64,000 bases of DNA, taken from contig JAKUHH010000041.1 in assembly GCA_022701365.1 (NCBI GenBank), positions 310,001 to 374,000 of the forward strand. Direction: 5' to 3'. Positions within the stretch are counted from its first letter, which is position 1; every line of letters begins with the position of its first letter. The position numbers and the translations under genes are program-made. The stretch comes from Mycocentrospora acerina (lineage: Eukaryota; Ascomycota; Dothideomycetes; Pleosporales). Below the pieces are notes generated by a model. It had not been told where the DNA came from. It saw only the letters and a list, made by a program, of their open reading frames with translations, and searched no databases. Positions 11,321-23,014 of the stretch are shown piece by piece.

Positions 11321-12564
11321 TCACCGCCTATCCTTCATTCCCTTCAGAATCTCAACAACCTGCGGTAAAAGCTGTTCAACGTTTTCCGAGCATCTGATTG
11401 CCTCCCTCCCCGTATTATGCTCTGTCACGTCACCAAAAAACGCCTCCTCACCTCTCACACCACCCATGTTCAGAATCCCAATCGGCATGTTCTGCTCTTT
11501 CGCTCTCTTCACAAGCCTCCATGCCGAGTATGTCGCAAGACTGCTCCCAATGACTAGAATCCTTGAGGCGCTGTCGACAGCCTGCTCCGCAGCGACCTTT
11601 GTTGCAGCAGGAATACTCTCGCCAAACATGATGACAGCAGGTTTCAACACGCCACCCTCACTATCCGGCGACCACGCACCATCCTTATCCACTTGCACCT
11701 TCACAGTCCCTCCGCCTGGTTTACTGGGAGGCTTCTCTAGGCACACTGGACACGCGGGATATCTGAATGTAGTGTAAGGGGCGTTAGGTACGTCAACGTC
11801 GCCGTCTGGGTTCGCCTTGTATCCTCGCTTGCGGCGCTCCTCTGGATTCTCAGTATCCAAGGCACCAGACGCGAGCATTTCCTCGAGGAAAACAGCCCAT
11901 CTGGGATTGAGAGATGTGAGTTGTTTCTGGAATGCGGGACGCGGGTACTCGTTTCGGCACGTTATACAGACGAGGGAGCGAAGGTAGCCGTGAAGTTCGG
12001 TGGTAGGAAGACGGGGATGTGCTGTTGGGTGGAAGGAATCTACATCTGTGACTCTGTTAACCTTGAGCGTGTAGGAAGCTTCTGAAAACCGACATTGGCT
12101 AAAGATGGAATGTACGTACTTTGCGTGATGACATTACCAACAACACCCAGCTTTCCCAACTCCCCACAGGCAGCATGCGCTTTGTTTGGGCCTGCCTTGT
12201 CTAGGGTTGTCCACCCCAAGAAACTCCTTGCCCAGTACCTCTTCCTCGCCTCGTGACTTGCACAGAACTCATTGTAGAACACGGGCTTATACGTCTTGTT
12301 CAGCGTGTACGTTCCGTTTGCGCCGCGATAGTCTGCCAATCCAGATGCGACCGAAATTCCAGCTCCAGTCAGTAACAATGTCTTCCCATTGCCACTCCCC
12401 TTCTCCAACGTCGACGCGAATCGCGAGTTGTTGCTTGGCGTGGGTAGAGAAGGTGACAAAAAGTCTATTAATGCAGCGATGGCTCCGCTCACTGTGTTCG
12501 CGCTCGCGGGGATTATTTTGGGAAGAGGCAGGGGGTCGGTGTAGGGAATGCGGAGGAGGGGCAT
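11321..12564 (-). CDS. Sirtuin, class II (SIRT4-like) NAD-dependent protein deacylase
   Basis: NAD-dependent deacylase. Two exons, 12120-12564 and 11321-12045, with a GTACGT-AG intron, give 389 residues. The NAD-binding motif GAGISVASGLADYRG is near residue 70. The motif that is normally TQNVDGLH reads TQNVDSFH here (about 147-154). The catalytic His is in ELHG (His167). Zinc ligands are C175-x2-C178 and the pair in YPACPVC (C247, C250), and the FGESIP and GSSLATYSAW blocks of the Rossmann core follow. The order and the long insert before the second Cys pair fit class II, mitochondrial SIRT4-like enzymes. The N-terminus is poor in acidic residues and could be a mitochondrial presequence. The gene converges on the permease gene, with only 80 bp between the stop codons. 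The S-F substitution in the NAD pocket may alter activity. Confidence 0.9.
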
Positions 12565-13515
12565 TGCGCGTGCATGGAAGCATCTACCTGCAAGTCCATG
12601 GTTGTCGCGATTGGAGAGTGCAAAGTTGGGCGGTTGCGTGGTTTGATGGTTATGTCATTATGTTCTTTAGTGTCGGCGGCTAGCTAGCCTGGCGATTCGC
12701 GGATCAACTGTGCATTGTTCTTAGTGTTTGCACATCATGTATGGGTGATCTTATGGTGAAAGACTTTGGTATGATTAGATTTAGGTGTATGTCCATAGCA
12801 ATGCCTCAAAATATGTTCCCGTGATATTCGTTGGCAAGAAATTGAAAAGTGTATATATTATGTTGAGAGAGGCCATTGCCAGGGCTGTCCTACAAATAGA
12901 AACATTCGCAGAATTGCGCATTAAAATCTTGTCTACTGTCGTTACAAGATTGAACACCTCAGTGAAAAGTAGGAACTCTGTACTGTCTATCTTAAAAAAC
13001 TACTCCAGTCTCTAATTGCATTTTGAAAATTGAGAAGCATGGAGCATACGGATGAATGATTGTTGAAGTTAAGATAAATTGGAATTGAGGAGAAGAACAA
13101 CTTCAAAAAGTATGAAAAATTCGTTACTATGCGATATCTTACCAACCTTGTCTCTGACACCATGGCTATCAGTCGTGATATTGAAAAACGCTTGTGTATG
13201 ATCAAAAGGGGATGTCTAGATCGCTCTTGAACCAACAAAGGCAATTCTTCCAGCCAAGCTGAAGTAATTCAACGAAAAAAAAAATAGATATTGAGCTATC
13301 TGACATACATTCATTATTGAAAGACCAGTGGAAAAAAATGCGTAATGAATAAAAAAGCAGGTTATGCAGGCCGAAAATCAAAAGGGGTAGTACAATATAC
13401 TGGTGTCGAGCAAAATGCCGAGAATACGTGAGGCTCGTGATATTTGTAGCGTCGTGACGCTTGATGCAGTTGTGGTCGAATGAAATTTGGGAGTGGTTTT
13501 GGAGGAGGTAGGTCT
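12565..13515. other. Gene-free, A/T-rich interval
   Basis: About 0.95 kb between the sirtuin start and the stop of the Myb-like gene. The stretch 12.75-13.35 kb is clearly A/T-rich. No coding region, repeat unit or RNA gene was recognised. Confidence 0.5.
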
Positions 13516-14203
13516 TTATTGCGGCGGACCCATGCGATGAGGGGCGTACTGTGTCGGTTGCAGTATTGACTGAATGCTGGGTACGCGCTGCTGATTTGAG
13601 GAATAGCTTTCAGCATACTGCGTGTAGTTTGCTTCGGACATGCCAGAGATGTCTGCGTGATTGTCCTCTGATTCTTCATCCAGGTCAGAAATGCCTATTC
13701 CGCTGTCACCGCAGTGGTCGTTGTAGGTAATACCCTGTTTCTTCTGCGCCGACCGTTGCGCCTGCTGAAGATTCTTAAACCCCTTCTCCATACACTACAA
13801 ATTTAGTTAGTCGGATTTCAAACAGTATCGAAGATAATTAGTTTACCTTTGTCTCTACCAGCTGCCACTTCTCTCCGACCCGAGTAGCGAGTATGCTCCA
13901 CATCTCTCGTCGAACCTCCATGTACGCTTGCGCCAAAACGTCTAGCTTTACACCATCCCACTGTTCGGCATTCTGTTTCTCCATCAACCGCTCGTGTCTC
14001 TTTCGGCAGGCATTTGGTGATTTGGAGGGGAAATGTTTTGGTGCAATCTGGTTCCAGTTGAGACCTTGAGTTCTTGCTTGGATGAGAGTCTCATCATCTC
14101 TTGCTGACCACGTAGAGCTCCGAACGCTTCCGCCTACTATTGATGCGGTCGAGGTTGAGATGGAATTGCGATGCAACGAAGTGGTTTTCTCAACTTTGGG
14201 CAT
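13516..14203 (-). CDS. Small Myb/SANT-like DNA-binding protein
   Basis: Two exons, 13847-14203 and 13516-13794, encode 211 residues. The intron (13795-13846) has a GTAAAC donor and falls between codons. A single Myb-like helix-turn-helix lies at about residues 30-75 (STWSARDDETLIQARTQGLN … CRKRHERLME), with the spaced Trp residues of the SANT core. A second helical segment follows (LDVLAQAYMEVRREMWSILA, VGEKWQLVE), then an acidic, Gln/Ser-rich tail without structure. An in-frame ATG 39 bp upstream (14242) is the alternative start; I prefer MPKVEKT because that is the usual beginning of such proteins. It probably acts as a nuclear transcription or chromatin factor. The target is unknown, and a single Myb repeat alone does not name an ortholog. 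Confidence 0.8.
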
Positions 14204-17198
14204 GTTGGCGACCAAAGAAAAAAGAAGGACAGGTGAGAGCAAAAAGATGAGATGAAGACTGGGCGGAATTTAGGGACTGATGGAGATATGACTGATGAGA
14301 ACGAGTGAAACTCGTATTACGATTACGGTAGTGAGGGTTATGGAATGAATACGACAAAGTGATAACGAAGCTGAGGTGATAAGCTTGGGGAGAGGAAATG
14401 AAATGAGAAATAAATATTCACACCTTAGGCTTGGGTTGTCTGAATCTACTCCTAAGGCTGTTGTCTATGACTTTATAGATAGGACCTCAGTCTGTACCTA
14501 CCACGAAAAAAAGACGAACGGGCCGTTCGGAGAATTCTTTGAAACAAGAACATGTTTCTATAATCGCTAGATCACTGTTTTGTTTACTTAGACGGGTCAC
14601 TCAAGTTGGCCAAAAGGAGGCCGACCACTCGCCCAAAATTCTAAGCGCCATCAGAAAGGGTAAGTTGAGCCTAAAACTGGTTGTCAGATCGGCCGAGGCA
14701 GGGGCACGGAGTTCTTTTCTGTCCTAAACAAGCATAGGTTACCAACAAAGGAAGCGCCTGTTTGAAGATGCTTCCTGTGCTCCCCGTTGCGGCTGTATCT
14801 AAGAATACTACTGTGGAGGGAAGGGCGGCTAAGTTAGCCGCCAGCCTTGACTTAATACGACAGGACTGGCTGGAAAGCCAAACAAAGACCATCTTGGCAG
14901 GCACACAAGGATAGAGGCGCGCTCCGTATGAACTTGCGTATGTTAATGCAGTCGTCGGCAATCTGTAGGGCTGAACACTGATGAACTGGTGGCATGAAGT
15001 TGCGCTGGTGAGAGTCGTTGAAATTTGCCATGGGGAATATCAACTGCATGTGGGCATTGGCCGAAGAGAGTCTGACATTTGCGATACCGCATTAAAATAG
15101 CAGCGCCACATCTCGTGGATGAATAGCTAAGCGGCGTGGTTGCGCTGCGGGTTGGTGTTTCAAACAGTGATGGCAGCGGCTGTCGATATCTTTGGGGCTG
15201 CTTTGAGGGTACGTGCGTGCTCCACCATACGAACTATCTACGAACTGTCTCAGCCTTGATGTCAATTACTGGCGAGTAAAAATTATTACGTGCCGATATT
15301 CTGGCTTTCTCATTGAGTTACTACTCGCATGTACTCAGAATATCTAAAGCCATTTTAATTGCTAGGTTGAAACATGGATTAGTTGCGAGCAAGAGAGATG
15401 GCATGGGCAGTGTCGTTCATGCGCACGGCTGCTGGCGCACGGAACAATCGTTCGCGATATTATCATCGTGGGCCATTCTTTGCACAGCCTCATCGTGACC
15501 TCAGCTCTCAATATTCAGATCTTGATGATAATTAAAAAACTTACAAACTCGGTATGTCTTCTTCATAGAGACTAATTTATTAACTGTTATCTCAATTGCG
15601 AATAATGGTAGACTCGTTATTTGAATTGGTCCTGTGTCAACGCCAACTGATCATGCTCAATAGTGATTTGGTATCTTCAATCTTCCAGAAGCTGGAGAAA
15701 GGGGCAGTAGCCGCTAGCTTTCTGGATGACCTGTAATATAGTCACCTCTCACTTACGAACCTGATAAGTATGGAGAGAAAAACAGGCTACTATCAGATCA
15801 AACTTGAATTGGCAATGAGAGAAAACAAGTATTTGTCGCAAGAGGTGCCTCGCCCATCCCGACGCGTATTGAAATCCCTAGGCACCTTATCTCATCGCCT
15901 TCTTGTATTGGCATTTTTATCCATTAGTATCCCTATTAAGCCAGAGCCTGGGGTACGATATGTGAACACGAAAACCCCATGTTGGAGACGCAGCTGCCCT
16001 TATTATCTGGCCAGACTTGCAAATATACTTACAGAGTTGGCATTCTCCGTCTAATCAGATCTCTGCGATATCTGCCGTACTTAAAGAACCAAATTAGGAG
16101 ATGTGGGCCGGCCATGGGTATATGGCGTTTTGTCCTTATTCGTCCAGTCCAATCCAGGATTTGACTGTAACGTGACGTGCGGAAGCGATAACACTCTGAC
16201 TTTCAATAAAGTTTTAATTTTGCAGGGCGACCCAAGTGCTACAACTGGCGAAATAACATCAAGTATGGATGCTAGGATGTGTGTTATGATTGTGGGGAAG
16301 GCCCATTGGTTGGTGGATTCAAGAAATGGAGATGCGCTAGCGCGCATTCAAGGTCTTCCAATCCGGAACATGCTTACTCAACTGCTCCGTTCCCCTCCTC
16401 CACACTGAACCCATGACCGAAAATTCATGTTGAATAGTAGTTTACAGTTGGCTACACCTGGCAAAACATCGCTGCAGATAGATTTAGCGCATGGAACAGG
16501 AAAATGATTTGCCTAGATGAGCCTCGTATTATGCAAATTTGAACGGACATGACCATAGTTTTGACCACCAAAGTAAACGCAAGAAACGATATCTTTTAGA
16601 GGTCTGGCTGTCTTGGCGTTATAGACCACTCAGAGAATGGCTTGAAACAAGAAGCTCTCTTTTTAATTCGAGGTAGAGTGTCACCTGAACGACGTACACG
16701 AAGCCTCTTGTGACCTGAGAGTTATGTAGACAATATAAGATGACCACAGGTGCTTCTCTCCGACTTTTACATTCGGGCGGACTACCTAATATGCAAGGAT
16801 CATGAGCGATTTGCTTGATCAGTCCACAAACAATACCCATACAAGCAGGATATCCTCTTCCGCCACCACAGCAGGTATCATGTCACTATTTAAGTTAGTC
16901 TTTTTACGACTTATCGGAAAACTATAATATATTCATTTGGTTTTCGCGCATGTCTTGGTATACGAATCGCGTCACATGGCTGTTCATACTTCCATATTTG
17001 ATGACCATAGTTAGCGCAACGTCACTCTGACCTGAAAACGGCATAAAGGCCTTGCGAGGCCAAATCCTCCAAGCATGGAAAACAGAAAGGCTGGGTCGCA
17101 TAGTATTCGTCGACCCAGATTTCAGTCGCCAGAACTCTTAAAGTCGCTTTCCTTTCCAAGAATATCTTTCTGGGCCTTATTTTGCTGTTTCTCTCGCT
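14204..17198. other. 3 kb gene-free interval
   Basis: The longest left-side gap, between the Myb-like gene (promoter near 14204) and the beta-glucosidase. Open frames are short and overlap one another on both strands, with no motif. A near-perfect 23-bp palindrome lies at 16145-16167. No terminal repeats, transposase or reverse-transcriptase remnants were recognised, although an old mutated element could look like this. Confidence 0.45.
16145..16167. repeat. Near-perfect 23-bp palindrome
   Basis: Two 11-bp arms (CAGTCCAATCC and GGATTTGACTG) flank one central base and match at 10 of 11 positions. It is isolated in a gene-free interval. It could form a small hairpin or serve as a dimer-binding site, or be chance. 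Confidence 0.4.
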
Positions 17199-20023
17199 AT
17201 GCTGGCGTTTACCATTCTCTATCTCTCGTCGTTTGTATCGGGTGCGGTGATCGAACAGCGAGATTCTGTGCCTGCAGGATATGTCGCACCACCTTACTAC
17301 CCTTGTGAGTGTAATCAATGCCTATACTTCTGCATAACTGATTCTCTCCATTTAGCTCCGTATGGAGGATGGGTATCAGACTGGGGCGAAAGCTACCGAA
17401 AGGCTTCTCTGCTGGTTTCAAACATGACGCTTGCCGAGAAGACGAATCTAACGGCGGGAACAGGAATATTCATGGGACGTTGTGTTGGAAACACAGGCTC
17501 CGCTCTAAGACTTGGCATTCCTCAGCTATGCCTTCAGGACGGACCGCTGGGGGTTCGAAATACTGATCACAATACAGCATTTCCTGCTGGCATCACTGCC
17601 GGCGCCACCTGGGACAAAGATCTCTTGTATCGTCGTGGTGTTGCCATAGGAGAAGAGTTCCGTGGAAAGGGCGTTAACATTCACTTGGGTCCTAGTGTAG
17701 GTCCTTTGGGAAGAAAGCCTCGAGGCGGCAGGAGTAAGTTTTGCCCAAGATTTTGATTTATTGGTTGTTCAACATAGACCTAGATTGGGAAGGGTTTGGC
17801 TCTGATCCCGTTTTGCAAGCGTTTGGTGGTGCGCTCTCCATCGAAGGTATTCAGAGCGTTGGAGTGATTGCCACTATCAAACACCTGATTGCAAACGAAC
17901 AAGAGATGTACCGAATGTACAATCTTGTCAAGCCTGGAATCTCCTCCAATCTAGATGATAGGACACTTCATGAACTCTACCTCTGGCCGTTTGCCGAAGG
18001 CGTACGATCTGGTGTAGGTTCGGTCATGGTAGCATATAATGCGGCAAGTCAAGCTCCATTAACGTGTCAATTCCGAGAAAGTATCTAATATTCACAGGTT
18101 AACGGCTCAGCATGCTCACAAAACAGCTACTTGATCAATGGTATTTTGAAAGATGAACTTGGCTTTCAAGGCTTTGTTATGTCTGACTGGCTGGCTCAAA
18201 TCTCAGGCGTTGCAGCGGCCTTATCTGGACTCGACATGGCGATGCCTGGTGACAGAAACGAGATCCCCCTCCTCGGCAATTCATACTGGATGTACGAACA
18301 AAGCCGGTCTATACTGAATGGATCCCTTCCTGTTGATCGTTTGAATGATGCCGTAACTCGCATCCTCGCGACATACTTTCAAATGGGTCAAGACCAGAAC
18401 TATCCTCGTCCCAACTTCGATGCCAATACCCAGGATGCGGAGGGACCGCTTTATCCTGGAGCACTTCTTTCTCCTCAAGGTATTGTCAATGAATTTGTGG
18501 ACGTACAGGCTAATCACGCCACAATTGCTCGCGAAGTGGCTCGCGATGCTATCACACTGCTAAAGAACGGAGAAAATATCTTGCCACTTCCTTCTACTGC
18601 GACGTTGAAGGTCTTTGGCACGGATGCAGAGAAGAACCCAGACGGTATCAACTCATGTGCAGATCAGGGTTGCAATAAGGGAACTCTTGGTATGGGCTGG
18701 GGTATGTTTATCATTTACAGACGCAGAGTAACACATGAATACTGACTATAGAAACTGATAGGAAGTGGTAGTGCCCGCTATCCTTACATGAACTCCCCAA
18801 TTGACGGATTCAAAGCACGTGGCGCAACATTTCAATTTTTCAACACCGATTCTTTTCCTTCAAATTCTAATCCATCTTCGAACGATACAGCTATTATTTT
18901 TGTTACTGCGGATTCGGGCGAGAATTACATAACAGTCGAAAACAACCCTGGAGATCGAACAAGTTCAAACCTCAATTTGTGGCACAACGGTGACAAACTG
19001 ATCAAAGACGTGGCTGCAAAATACGCAAGTGTAGTTGTCGTCGTTCATACTGTAGGCCCGATTCTCATGGAAGAGTGGCATGATCTGCCCTCTGTCAAAG
19101 CGATTCTTTTTGCCCATCTTCCGGGCCAGGAAGCGGGAGATTCTTTGATGGACATTCTCTTTGGCGACGTCTCTCCATCTGGCCATCTACCGTACACACT
19201 ACCAAAGTCCGAAGACAACTATCCAAGCTCGTTAAGTCTCGTTGGATACCAGATTGGACAGCCGCAAGACACGTTCACTGAGGGATTGTACATCGACTAC
19301 AGACACTTTCATAGAGCAGGTATCACACCGAGATATGCTTTTGGCCATGGTCTCAGTTACACCACCTTCTCTTTCTCTCGTGCCACGATCACTGCTGTCA
19401 CTCAACTTACCACAACACCACCAAATCGTCCAACAAAGGGAAAAACGCCCGCCTATTCAACTGCCATCCCTCCAGCGTCAGAAGCATACTGGCCAGCAAA
19501 CTTCAACCGCATTTGGAGATACCTATATTCTTGGCTTGAAAAGAACGACGCTGACAGTGCTGCGGCTGCCGCAAGCACGTCGACCAAGTACCCTTATCCT
19601 ACGGGCTACTCCAACGAGCAGAAACCTGGCCCCCCATCTGGTGGTGCTCAAGGTGGCAACCCCGCGCTCTTTGATGTTGCGTATACTATATCGGTCGTAG
19701 TCACAAATACTGGCAACCGTACTGGTAAAGCCGTTGCGCAGCTTTATGTGCAGTTTCCAGGTGCACAGACTGTCGATACGCCGATCATCCAGCTACGAGA
19801 CTTTGAGAAGACAGACTCATTGAAGCCTGGAGCTAGCCAGACGCTGAATTTGAGGGTTACCAGGAAGGACTTGAGTGTATGGGACACAAGATCTCAGAAT
19901 TGGGTTGTTCCTCTTGTTGGTGGAGACTATGGAATTTGGATCGGGGGAAGTTCTGATGCGTTGTTTTTGAGATGTGGTACGGCAGGTAGGAGTTGCGCTG
20001 GAGGCCAGGGGAGTCCCGTTTAG
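17199..20023 (+). CDS. Secreted GH3 beta-glucosidase
   Basis: Glycoside hydrolase family 3 enzyme that should release glucose from the non-reducing end of cellobiose or other beta-glucosides outside the cell. Exons are 17199-17304, 17356-17733, 17784-18043, 18098-18701 and 18762-20023, 869 residues in all. A signal peptide (MLAFTILYLSSFVSGA) opens the protein. The N-terminal barrel carries LCLQDGPLGVR, AGGR-NWEGFGSDP-type and KHLIANEQE motifs, and the catalytic nucleophile Asp278 in GFVMSDW. The second alpha/beta domain follows from about residue 365. A fibronectin-III-like C-terminal domain holds NTGNRTGKAVAQLYV. The third intron (18044-18097) must use a GC donor (GCAAGT) to keep YNAVNGSACSQNSYLING in frame. 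A Ser/Pro/Ala-rich insert of about 100 residues sits just before the Fn3 part. The closest named types are the Aspergillus bglF/bglD-like enzymes. Confidence 0.93.
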
Positions 20024-20630
20024 GAATGCGATGATCTGATGTGTTTATTGAATGTCGCGCAAGTCACCGCAGCATTGTCGCCTTCTGACAGATTCGAATT
20101 GAGCGCTACTGTTTGTAATCTTGTATGTCAGATTTCAACGCATCATTTCAAGCATTTACGTTAATGCCGTCTCTGTCGACTGTTGGTGGCCGTATTCAAG
20201 CATCAGTTGTGAAAAAACCAAACGTGACTGGCGACAGTTGCATAAAATTCGTGCAGGTATCTGCGGTAAGCCCTCTGATGCAGTACCTGGCATGAACGAC
20301 AGGCATGTCAGTGTGTGAAGGCGAGTCAGAGCATGGTAGGTGGCTTGTCCCACGGAGGAAATGCGGGAGATTGCTATAGGTCCAAGCGTGAGGGTCCCAA
20401 ATGCTAGTAAAATGTGGAGGTGTTGCTGCCGACTTCCACCAACTCGTTCACCACACCACACGTATACTCCATACTCGCAACCCGGAATTGTACACGGTGT
20501 TTGCTCGGCTCCTCCCCAAATCTCCACGCTCCTCGCTGCGCCATTGATATACGTCACACGACGTTCACGCAGCTGTCAAATACTGCGCTAGTCCATCTCT
20601 CCACCGCCGACTCCTTTAGCTTTCGCAACC
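20024..20630. other. Intergenic, promoter of squalene synthase
   Basis: About 600 bp between the beta-glucosidase stop and the ERG9 start. It is the presumed ERG9 promoter and leader. No convincing sterol-response element or TATA box was seen, and open frames here lack domains. Confidence 0.5.
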
Positions 20631-22257
20631 ATGCCGAGTCCTGCGAGCATGCTTTACTATGTTGTCCACCCTAGGGAATTACGATCCATCATTCAATGGT
20701 AAGACAACATGCTCCTATTTTTGCTCCCAACACCTCTGGTGCTCCCAGTCACCCAACACCTCTCTGACGTTGCGTATAGGAAAGTCTGGCACAACCCGGT
20801 CCACGAGCGCGACGAATCCAAGGAATGCGAATCCCTCAAGCGATGCTTCTTCTTCCTCGACATGACGAGTCGCAGTTTTGCCGCCGTTATTAAGGAGCTA
20901 CATCCCGAACTCCTCGTCCCCGTCGCACTCTTCTACCTGGTCCTGCGTGGTCTCGACACAGTGGAGGACGACATGACGATACCACTAGAGAAGAAGGAGC
21001 CCATTCTACGAGAATTCCAAAATATCCTGGATCAGGAGGGGTGGACGTTCAAGGACAATGGCCCGAACGAGAAGGACAGGCAACTCTTGGTCGAATTCAA
21101 CGTTGTCATTGAGGAATTCAAGAAGATCAAGCCGGCTTATCAGGAGATTATCAAGGACATTACGAAGCGCATGGGTAACGGCATGGCAGACTATGCGAAC
21201 AACGCTGAGCACAACATCAACGGCGTACAGACCGTGAAGGACTACGAGCTGTACTGCCACTACGTTGCGGGCCTCGTCGGTGAGGGCTTGACACGCCTGT
21301 TCGTTGAAGCTGGGTTGGCCAACGCAGCTTTGCTGAAGAAACCAGATTTGATGGAATCCATGGGCCAGTTCCTCCAGCAGGTCAACATCACTCGTGACAT
21401 CAAGGAGGACCAAGATGATGGACGACGATTCTGGCCCAAGGAGATTTGGTCCAAGCACGTTGATAAATTTGAGGATCTCTTTAAACCAGAGTTCGAGGAG
21501 AAGGCTCTGGCGTGCAGTTCAGAGATGATTCTCACAGCTTTGACGAGAGCCGATGATTGCTTGTACTACCTTGCTGGACTCAGGGAGCAAAGTGTTTTCA
21601 ACTTCTGTGCTATCCCGCAAACCATGGCCATTGCTACTTTGGAGGCTTGCTTCCAGAACCCCAACCTCTTCAAGAAGGTGGTGAAAATCACCAAGGGTAA
21701 CGCCTGCCAGCTGATGCTGGAATCGTCACAGAATCTCCAGTTGGTCTGTGACGTTTTCCGGAGATATGCTCGCAAGATTGCTAAGAAGAACAACCCACAC
21801 GACCCGAACTTCTTGCAAATCAGCATCACGCTGGGGAGGGTGAGCAACTACAACCCTCCTATGAGATCAACCCTGCTAACAATTGCATAGATTGAGCAAT
21901 TCATTGAGTCCATATTCCCGTCGCAAAAGCCGCCTCTCGACACCAAGTCGCCAGCCAGCGTTGAGGAGGCAGAGAAGAAGAAGAAGGAGGACTACGAGGC
22001 CAAATGGGATCTAATCTACATGATCACAGCCGTGATGGGGACTGTACTGCTTGTTACGTTCATGATGGTATGTTCAGCCAACTCGTTGATTTGGAGCAGG
22101 ATTGCTAACATTTTGACAGCTCTTGGTCGCCTGGTTCGCCGGTGCTCGCTTCGACATTGCCTACTACGAAGCCAAGAAGTCGATTGGTATCCTCCTTGGG
22201 TCTGGTCCAAAAGAGATCACAGAAGTAAAGGTGGTAGTTGACCACAGCGAGCTATGA
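20631..22257 (+). CDS. ERG9: Squalene synthase (farnesyl-diphosphate farnesyltransferase)
   Basis: Condenses two farnesyl diphosphates to presqualene diphosphate and reduces it with NADPH to squalene, the committed step to ergosterol, on the ER membrane. Exons 20631-20698, 20780-21839, 21891-22067 and 22120-22257 give 480 residues. The first Asp-rich motif DTVEDD is at 82-87. The second substrate/Mg site is in QQVNITRDIKEDQDDGRRFW. The strongly conserved block YCHYVAGLVGEGLTRLF and the C-terminal block FNFCAIPQTMAIATLEACF are present. The tail is hydrophobic (LIYMITAVMGTVLLVTFMM joined to LLVAWFAGARF), the expected ER membrane anchor; the third intron falls inside it. All four exon joins keep frame, with a Trp codon split at the first. 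Length and motifs match functional fungal enzymes. Confidence 0.97.
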
Positions 22258-23014
22258 GTTTGACGACACTAATCTTCATGTCCCTATTAATGCTAACGGC
22301 TGCGGTTACCTTATTGCTGGCTTGGATTGCATCTAGCAAGTTGTAATAATCACTATGTACGACATCCTGATTGTGTCTTCCTGTCTGTTCCCGTGATTGC
22401 ATAGCACGGATGTCAAATTCCAACTCCGCCTTTTCATGGCAGCAGTTGGGCCGAGAAGTGCTTACATTGAACCGTATCTTGCTCGGCGACGAGGCTGCTC
22501 CTAGCCGCTCTCTCCGCATGGAGTTGCGACTTGAAGCGGTGACGCGAACATTTCGTTGCAAAACTGTAGCGGTATTGAATACAAACCTTGTCCGTGATGT
22601 GCATCGTGCCCTCCCCCAAAGAGATCTGGAGACACTGGTGAGACAGATGGACTAATCCCTTAGGCACTTAGTCAGCGGCTGCTGCCAAGACGTGGTTTCC
22701 GCCGTCCAGAGCACCTTCATTTTTCGCTTGGAGACAAGAGGAGCCGCCAGACACAGCCCATCGCGATCACCCCACCATACCTTTACCCTTTCCACCACCC
22801 GCATCAAACTAGGCAGAACAGCCCCGCGACTGCTACTTACTCTCGAACCATCGCCCGGCGCGACTTCAAGAGCCCCTCTTCCATCCCCGACTCGCTCCCC
22901 AGCACTCTCGCCCACTTGCGCACACAACCACCGACGATCCTTTACGACCTTGCTCGGGACCACGCACCCTTTCGACCTTTTCGCACCCGCCTCTCACACA
23001 TACACACGCACACA
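22258..23014. other. Intergenic, promoter and leader of eIF4E
   Basis: About 760 bp between the ERG9 stop and the eIF4E start. The last 250 bp are rich in C and pyrimidines, as is usual for strongly expressed fungal translation-factor promoters. A perfect ten-base ATCACCCCAC sits at 22766-22775. Confidence 0.5.
22766..22775 (+). promoter_or_regulatory. Sequence identical to a classical sterol regulatory element
   Basis: ATCACCCCAC equals the animal SRE-1 core and fits fungal SREBP preferences. It lies 3' of squalene synthase and about 240 bp upstream of the eIF4E start. There is no evidence of use; a ten-base match can be chance. Confidence 0.2.

Noticed and set aside
784..20023. Possible metabolite gene cluster (GMC oxidoreductase, permease, glycosyltransferase, beta-glucosidase)
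   Set aside because: No backbone enzyme (PKS, NRPS, terpene cyclase, DMATS), wide spacing and unrelated functions; squalene synthase is primary metabolism.
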